From the NCBI GenBank assembly GCA_050259195.1, contig JBLNAE010000276.1, forward strand, positions 1-9,553: a DNA stretch of 9,553 nucleotides, read 5' to 3'. Positions 4,914-9,553 of this stretch are shown here, in pieces. The stretch comes from PSLL01 sp050259195 (GTDB lineage: Bacteria > Desulfobacterota_D > UBA1144 > Nemesobacterales > CSP1-2). Positions within the stretch are counted from its first letter, which is position 1. Each line of letters opens with the position of its first letter. The position numbers and the translations under genes were made by a program. Under the pieces are notes generated by a model. That model was not told where the DNA came from, ran no database searches, and saw nothing but the letters and a program-made list of their open reading frames with translations.

Positions 4914-7194
4914 TCTTTTTAGCCCATTTGCATCTATCTATAAAATCGAGCGCGTAATCTTTGAGGGCTTTATCTGAGGTTGTGTTTACAATGTGCTCAA
5001 ACCTTTTTATCGCTCCTTCGTAATCCCCGGTCGCAAAAAGAGAAATTCCGAGAATTCGCGAGTTTTCTCCCTCCAGGTTCTCCGATGGAAGTCCTAACGA
5101 CTCCGATTTAACGAGAAAAAAAATGGCCCTTTTGTAATCGGCTTTACCAAAAAAGATTCTTCCAGCCAGATAATAGGCGGGGGAGTAGCCAGGAAAGATT
5201 CTCATGATTTCTTCAACCATCACAACCTGACTCAGTTTATCCCTCGTGCCGAAATACTCACGAATCCTCTTTTCAATCTCTCCGCCGTATGAAATGGCAG
5301 AGAGCTTTATCTCAATTTCCCTTTTTATGTCGTCGGGAATGGGCTTTGTAAGGAGCGACTCAAAAACGGATTTTGCGTCTTTTCCAGATTGCCAAAGGAC
5401 ATTTCCCCGAAGGTTTTCTAAAATATTTTTATCCACGCTGGAAAGCGGCTGTGCTCCATTAATGATGTTCATGAGTTTAATATAATCATTTTCGTAGTAG
5501 TATGTGTATGCCAAGCTCTGTATAAGAATGGGATCGGTTTTATCAAAATTCAGAGCTTTGACAAAGAATTTTCCAGCTTTATAGAGATTTCCATTTCTAA
5601 ATGCCTCGAGTCCCTTTTTCCTTAAAAATGCTACCTTTCTGGGACACACCGCCTGAAAAATGCCTGGCTCGCTGAACCTGTATTCGGCAAGAGTCGGAGC
5701 GTTTTCAGGGAGAGGTATACCGTCTAAAAACGTTTTCCAATCCGCGATCAATCCGTCGAGACTCTTCCCATAGATTGAGAAATTTCCGGTTCTGTATACA
5801 GTTTTAAACTTTTCAATCCCATAAGTGTCTATGAGATAGCGGACAAAAGAGCCCATAACCATATAGCTCTTTTGCGGCGGAGCGTGCCAGAATCCAATTC
5901 CTACAATTTCTTTGATGTCGGGGGCAATTTTAGCCTCAATCATCGCCTTTGACCACTCGTGCGGCGTTAACTCGCCTGAACTCCAGTCGGCGGCAACTGC
6001 AAGCCCTTCAATCAATCCGATCTTAGGGCTTATTCGAAGCACCTTCATTCCGAACTCAGACGACATGACATGGGTGAGTTCGTGCTTCAGCACCGGATTT
6101 GGAAACGAATCGTAGACGAGATGAATCTCCCTGTGTATGGGGTTTGCAATTGTCGTCTCTCCCGCGCCTATGAGCTTCTTCCTTGTTTCTATGTCGGGGT
6201 AGATGTATGGGCGGATTTTCGGAGTTGGGGTATCCCCGCTCCAGCTGGTGATCCAGAGGGATGATTTTTGTGGAACCGCATAATCTGAATTTACCTGAAG
6301 GAACTCTTTTAACTGGTGGTATCTCCATTCATGGTCGCCCGCGATAAGCGCAATATGCTCGGCTTCGGGTGTGCCGGGAGTGTAATAAATCACAAAGTGC
6401 TCGGTTTGGATTGAAGCTGTAAGAAAATTCCTAGTAATGTAGTCTCTTGTATATTCGATTCCAAGCTCCCCCTCTTTCATATGCGATAGGATAAGAGCCG
6501 AAATCAATATGAGAACAGCCAAGATGTCTACCACTCTAACCGTATTGTACTTAAAACCGCGTATGAGCCTGAGAACAATGAGAAAAAGAATGCCCCAGAG
6601 AACTACAATCAGCCTGTATATAACAAGCGTAGTGGTGATTGGGATTGCCTCATCATAGAGCGGACCCGGAAAGAATCCAAAGACGGGATTATAGGAAAAA
6701 ATCGGCGGGTCGCTATAGAGTTTCCAGAGGGAAAAGAATATCGTAGAGACAAGCACAAGAGAGCCTAAAAAGAACCCTCTTTTTGGAAATATATTCCCCA
6801 GGAGAAGCCCTAGAGATGAGGAAAAGAATACAGTAACAACAGGTATCAACCCATAAAAAATTAACCCCTCCTTTATATAGCAGTCGCTTTTTAGGTTTGA
6901 ATTTATGAGTCCAACGCCCAGGGGAAGAATAAGCAGAATGAGATCTACAATAAAAATTGAAGATACCACGTCAGAGAACCTTTTTTCTCTCATAAATCCT
7001 TTTTTCAAATCAAGGTTGACAAACTCGGCGGATATAAAGAGTGAAATAAATGCCGAAGCAAATGCGATAATTATTGAAAACTCAAATCCCAAAGCGCCGA
7101 CAAGATGAAAAGGAGTAAGTATCAGAGATATACAGATGATTAGAAGGAGTGAGATGATGACTCTTTTCGAGAAAAATATGTCTATAAACGTCAC
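4909..7194 (-). CDS. Multi-pass membrane protein with HExxH peptidase (MA-like) domain and TPR-like tail
   Basis: The product is 761 residues in three parts. The N-terminal third has about seven hydrophobic segments (near 12-28, 33-56, 77-97, 110-132, 141-159, 184-209, 222-237) and a loop FGFFPGPLYDE at 172-182. The middle part (about 260-500) reads as a gluzincin-type metallopeptidase: TEHFVIYYTPG at 264-274, HELTH at 371-375 (H371 and H375 as zinc ligands, E372 as catalytic base), and EGLAVAADW at 396-404 with E396 as probable third ligand. The C-terminal part (about 520-755) consists of TPR-like helical pairs, for example AFRNGNLYKAGKFFVKALNF and ATGDYEGAIKRFEHI. With seven segments and the N-terminus inside, the peptidase and TPR region would face the periplasm. 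Substrate and role are unknown. The start is the GTG at 7194, with GGAG (7208-7205) ten bases upstream; an in-frame stop lies shortly before. It does not match any named gene that I know. Confidence 0.8.
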   Translation of the reverse strand: MTFIDIFFSKRVIISLLLIICISLILTPFHLVGALGFEFSIIIAFASAFISLFISAEFVNLDLKKGFMREKRFSDVVSSIFIVDLILLILPLGVGLINSNLKSDCYIKEGLIFYGLIPVVTVFFSSSLGLLLGNIFPKRGFFLGSLVLVSTIFFSLWKLYSDPPIFSYNPVFGFFPGPLYDEAIPITTTLVIYRLIVVLWGILFLIVLRLIRGFKYNTVRVVDILAVLILISALILSHMKEGELGIEYTRDYITRNFLTASIQTEHFVIYYTPGTPEAEHIALIAGDHEWRYHQLKEFLQVNSDYAVPQKSSLWITSWSGDTPTPKIRPYIYPDIETRKKLIGAGETTIANPIHREIHLVYDSFPNPVLKHELTHVMSSEFGMKVLRISPKIGLIEGLAVAADWSSGELTPHEWSKAMIEAKIAPDIKEIVGIGFWHAPPQKSYMVMGSFVRYLIDTYGIEKFKTVYRTGNFSIYGKSLDGLIADWKTFLDGIPLPENAPTLAEYRFSEPGIFQAVCPRKVAFLRKKGLEAFRNGNLYKAGKFFVKALNFDKTDPILIQSLAYTYYYENDYIKLMNIINGAQPLSSVDKNILENLRGNVLWQSGKDAKSVFESLLTKPIPDDIKREIEIKLSAISYGGEIEKRIREYFGTRDKLSQVVMVEEIMRIFPGYSPAYYLAGRIFFGKADYKRAIFFLVKSESLGLPSENLEGENSRILGISLFATGDYEGAIKRFEHIVNTTSDKALKDYALDFIDRCKWAKKM

Positions 7195-7222
7195 TAGATT
7201 TAATCTCCAGAATTTTTGGTTT

Positions 7223-7242
7223 TAATGTTAAATTAAACATTA
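7223..7242. promoter_or_regulatory. 20-base inverted repeat, possible operator of the membrane peptidase gene
   Basis: Perfect 7-base arms, TAATGTT (7223-7229) and AACATTA (7236-7242), are separated by six A/T bases. It is 28 bases upstream of the GTG and overlaps the -10 box of the candidate promoter, which is where a repressor dimer would bind. It does not match an operator that I recognise. Confidence 0.4.
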
Positions 7243-7261
7243 TTTTACTCTAAGAAAGCAA
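7232..7261 (-). promoter_or_regulatory. Candidate promoter for the membrane peptidase gene
   Basis: On the minus strand a TTGCTT -35 box (7261-7256) and a TTTAAT -10 box (7237-7232) are separated by 18 bases. The start point would be near 7225, giving a leader of about 30 bases that includes the GGAG ribosome site. The match is moderate and the surrounding sequence is A/T-rich, so this is tentative. Confidence 0.35.
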
Positions 7262-7320
7262 GAGGTCTTTGAAGTTTAATATTCCAGGCAAACACACGGA
7301 CGGGCGATGCAGCTCATTGC

Positions 7321-7337
7321 GACAATAAAAGATTGTC
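7321..7337. promoter_or_regulatory. 17-base inverted repeat upstream of the acyl-CoA ligase, possible operator
   Basis: Perfect 6-base arms, GACAAT (7321-7326) and ATTGTC (7332-7337), are separated by AAAAG. It occupies the -35 position relative to a clean TATAAT at 7349-7354, and no -35 hexamer is visible there. A regulator dimer that represses or substitutes for -35 contacts is plausible. Fatty-acid genes are often controlled by TetR- or GntR-type regulators with such sites, but I cannot match this one to a named regulator. Confidence 0.45.
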
Positions 7338-7348
7338 TTATGGCGTAT

Positions 7349-7354
7349 TATAAT
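7349..7354 (+). promoter_or_regulatory. -10 box of the acyl-CoA ligase promoter
   Basis: A perfect TATAAT lies 38 bases before the preferred ATG at 7393, with a predicted start point near 7361. No matching -35 box is found 16-18 bases upstream; the palindrome at 7321-7337 occupies that place. If the transcript starts near 7361, the GTG at 7366 would have a leader of only about five bases, which favours the ATG at 7393. Confidence 0.45.
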
Positions 7355-7392
7355 TGTAAAATAGAGTGAGAGAATTAATCCTCATAGCGACA

Positions 7393-9066
7393 ATGGAAGA
7401 GAGAATCTGGCATAGGAATTATGATTTGGAGGTTTCTAAGACCCTTGATTACCCTCGAATTCCCGTGTTTAAATTCCTTGAGAACGCCGCAGAAAGGCAC
7501 CCCAAAAGAGACGCCTTGATATTCATGGGCAAAAGAATCACATATAGCAAACTCCTTAAACTCTCAAATCAATTTGCTCACTCTCTAGCCGGATTAGGGG
7601 TAAAAAAAGGGGACAGAGTCGCACTTTATCTTTCTAATACCCCACATATAATCATAGCCTACTACGGTGTCCTAAAAGCCGGAGCCATTGTCGTAAACAC
7701 AAATCCCCTTTATACAGAAAGGGAGCTCCAATATCAGTTGGAAGACTCAGGCGCATACACAATAGTAACACTCAACCTTAAACGCGCTCTTCTAAATATA
7801 AAATCCATAAAAGATAAAGTTCGCCTAGAGAACGTAATTGTAGGAAGCGTAGATGATTTTCTTCCATTTCCAAAAAACTTGGTTTATCCATTTATAAAAA
7901 GAGCAGAGTTTGGGACCATGCCATCCCAAGAGGGCTATTATAGGTTTACAGAACTCACGAGAGGGAAACCTCAACCCACGAAGACCAATGTTGATTCCGA
8001 AGATGTTGCAGTGCTTCAGTATACAGGCGGAACTACCGGAATATCTAAAGGCGCGGTTCTTTCGCATAAGAATCTGGTTGTAAATGCCTATCAGATTCGC
8101 TTCTGGATTGGCGAGGAAGGGATTTCAGATGGAAAAGAAAGAATACTTACTGTGCTTCCCTGTTTCCACGTCTATGCGATGACAGTTTGTGTGAATATCG
8201 GGATTATGGTCGGTGCAACGCTTGTTCTCCTTCCCAGATTCAACCTTGGCGAAGTGCTGGAAGCCGTAAAAAAATACCGCCCTACCATATTTCCCGGCGT
8301 CCCTACAATCTATACGGCCATTGCAAATCATTCCGATGTGAAAAGGTACGGCATGGACTCAGTTAAGCTTTGCCTGAGCGGAGGAGCACCGCTTCCACTT
8401 GAGGTCTTAGAGAAATTTGAAAAGGCAACGGGAGCGAAAATCGTTGAGGCCTACGGGCTTTCCGAGGCATCTCCCGCTACCCACGCCAATCCGTTTAAGG
8501 GCAGGCGCAAAGCAGGGACGGTGGGAATGCCCCTTCCGGACACAGACGCAAAGATCGTTGATTTAGAAAGCGGAGAGAAAGAACTCCTTGCTGGAGAGGC
8601 GGGCGAGCTTATAGTGAAGGGGCCGCAGGTTATGGGGAGCTACTGGAATCACCCGGATGAAACGGCGATCGCTTTAAGAGAGGGCTGGCTCTTTACGGGG
8701 GATATAGCCAGCATGGATGAAAACGGCTACTTTTCCATTATTGATAGGAAAAAAGAGATGATAATTTCAAGTGGCTATAACGTCTACCCAAGAGAGGTAG
8801 AGGAGGCTCTTTACGAGCACCCAAACGTGCTTGAGGCTGCTGTAATCGGTGTTCCGGATTTATACAGGGGAGAATGCGTAAAGGCTTTTATAGTACCAAG
8901 GCCGGGCGAGAAAATGACAGAAGAAGAGATTATCCTCTTCTGCAAAGAGAGACTCGCCCCATTTAAGGTTCCTAAAGTCATCGAATTTAGAGATTCCCTT
9001 CCAAAGAGCACCGTGGGAAAGGTTTTAAAAAGGGCGTTAAAAGAAGAAGTCAAGAAAGGAAATTAA
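7393..9066 (+). CDS. fadD: Long-chain-fatty-acid--CoA ligase (AMP-forming)
   Basis: The enzyme activates a fatty acid with ATP to an acyl-adenylate, then transfers it to CoA. Numbering from the upstream GTG at 7366 (566 residues), motifs of the ANL superfamily appear in order: the P-loop YTGGTTGISKG at 219-229, PCFHVY at 265-270, YGLSEASP at 363-370, TGD with D446, DRKKEMIISSGYNVYPREVE at 460-479 including R461, and the C-terminal adenylation lysine K552 in TVGKVLKR. Length and motif order fit FadD-type ligases rather than acetyl-CoA synthetase. I prefer the ATG at 7393 (557 residues, MEERIWHRNYD), because such ligases typically begin close to this motif and the promoter lies too near the GTG. 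Neither start has a convincing ribosome site. No signal peptide is seen, so it is probably cytoplasmic or membrane-associated. Chain-length preference cannot be read from sequence; the symbol is by family. Confidence 0.92.
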   Translation: MEERIWHRNYDLEVSKTLDYPRIPVFKFLENAAERHPKRDALIFMGKRITYSKLLKLSNQFAHSLAGLGVKKGDRVALYLSNTPHIIIAYYGVLKAGAIVVNTNPLYTERELQYQLEDSGAYTIVTLNLKRALLNIKSIKDKVRLENVIVGSVDDFLPFPKNLVYPFIKRAEFGTMPSQEGYYRFTELTRGKPQPTKTNVDSEDVAVLQYTGGTTGISKGAVLSHKNLVVNAYQIRFWIGEEGISDGKERILTVLPCFHVYAMTVCVNIGIMVGATLVLLPRFNLGEVLEAVKKYRPTIFPGVPTIYTAIANHSDVKRYGMDSVKLCLSGGAPLPLEVLEKFEKATGAKIVEAYGLSEASPATHANPFKGRRKAGTVGMPLPDTDAKIVDLESGEKELLAGEAGELIVKGPQVMGSYWNHPDETAIALREGWLFTGDIASMDENGYFSIIDRKKEMIISSGYNVYPREVEEALYEHPNVLEAAVIGVPDLYRGECVKAFIVPRPGEKMTEEEIILFCKERLAPFKVPKVIEFRDSLPKSTVGKVLKRALKEEVKKGN

Positions 9067-9553
9067 CTCGTGTCATGAATCGCTCATAAAATATTATTTT
9101 TTTACGTAGGCATCCATTGATAACAAGTAATTATTAATTCTTTTTAATAGTATCACAGCGTAAAACTCTGAAAAGCAGAAGTTAAGTATAAGCCTGATTT
9201 TACGGGGGTTTTCTCACTATCAGGGGAAAATCCCTGTTACTCTCTTTTACGCAATCTTACGCAAATGTGATTATGATTATCTATTGCTACCAAAATCGCT
9301 ACCAATAAAACGGTTTTAGGCTTGTAATTTCCAGTGACTAGGGAGGACTAGCACACGCCCAAAAAGTCCCAATAATGGGCTTCCTACGGCTTCTACGCGG
9401 CTTTTTTTGACCTGCCTGAGATAGAGAAAGCTGGTTTTGGCATAGTATAGGAAAGTAAAATACAGATGCAAAGAAGGAAAGAAAAATAGGTTTTGGAAAA
9501 ATGTGGATATTACATTATAATTAAAGTATTAGGATTTAATTGGTATCTATTTT
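9067..9553. other. Gene-free region with short repeats
   Basis: No frame of credible coding length, tRNA arm or rRNA piece is visible in these 487 A/T-rich bases. The sequence holds: a T7 tract after fadD (9097-9103) with only a weak stem before it; gcgtaaaa at 9158-9165 facing ttttacgc at 9245-9252; a 10-base-period pair of ttacgcaa (9247-9254 and 9257-9264); a 12-base-period pair of gctaccaa (9286-9293 and 9298-9305); and a hairpin at 9364-9382 (AAG-CCCA/TGGG-CTT with one bulge) that would be followed by a short T-run on the minus strand, so it may end a leftward transcript. It could be a remnant of an integration junction, but nothing here proves it. Confidence 0.5.
9493..9521 (+). promoter_or_regulatory. 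Sigma-70-like promoter facing out of the window
   Basis: TTGGAA (9493-9498) and a perfect TATAAT (9516-9521) are separated by exactly 17 bases. The start point would be near 9528, pointing toward a gene beyond the right edge. Confidence 0.5.

Noticed and set aside
9072..9103. Intrinsic terminator after fadD
   Set aside because: A T7 tract exists, but the only stem before it is ATGA/TCAT of four A/T-rich pairs, too weak to support the call.
9270..9340. Remnant of a phage integrase C-terminus on the minus strand
   Set aside because: Only a very short peptide-like similarity (FIGSDFGSNR then stop) with no catalytic motif, att duplication or tRNA; not enough to call.

Overview
The window is bacterial. 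It carries lipoprotein signal peptidase (lspA), riboflavin synthase, shikimate kinase and a polytopic membrane protein, in a chromosomal arrangement with no plasmid, phage or transposase gene. Base composition is moderate and the intergenic gaps carry dispersed-type palindromes. I cannot name the organism; the protein wording fits an uncultured Gram-negative lineage of the delta-proteobacterial or Nitrospirota kind, but that is only an impression.

Layout. Bases 2-223 (+) are the last 73 codons of a probable 6-phosphofructokinase. It converges, with a 9-base gap, on a block of six minus-strand genes covering 233-7194. In transcription order these are: a 7-TM membrane protein with a periplasmic-type HExxH peptidase domain and TPR-like tail (7194-4909); lspA (4789-4289); riboflavin synthase (4138-3536); shikimate kinase (3532-3011); a SnoaL/DUF4440-like small protein broken by an apparent one-base deletion (2933-2560); and a 764-residue fusion of a complete FAD/NAD(P)H reductase with a complete patatin-like lipase (2527-233). 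A divergent promoter region (7195-7392) separates this block from a plus-strand long-chain acyl-CoA ligase ending at 9066. The last 487 bases contain no gene that I can support, only short repeats, a hairpin and a rightward sigma-70-like promoter that probably serves a gene beyond the window.

How the parts fit. Most of the minus block is housekeeping (flavin and aromatic biosynthesis, lipoprotein maturation). The lipid theme is the more unusual one: the patatin domain would release fatty acids from membrane lipid or a storage ester, and the acyl-CoA ligase could reactivate them. The reductase half of the fusion would tie that hydrolase to NAD(P)H and a ferredoxin- or rubredoxin-like partner. 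This link is inferred from gene content only.

Most worth following up: the reductase-patatin fusion; the frameshift in the SnoaL-like gene, where the conserved C-terminus is still readable in another frame; the 7-TM/HExxH/TPR protein; and the fact that three neighbouring genes have stop codons lying in or touching inverted repeats.
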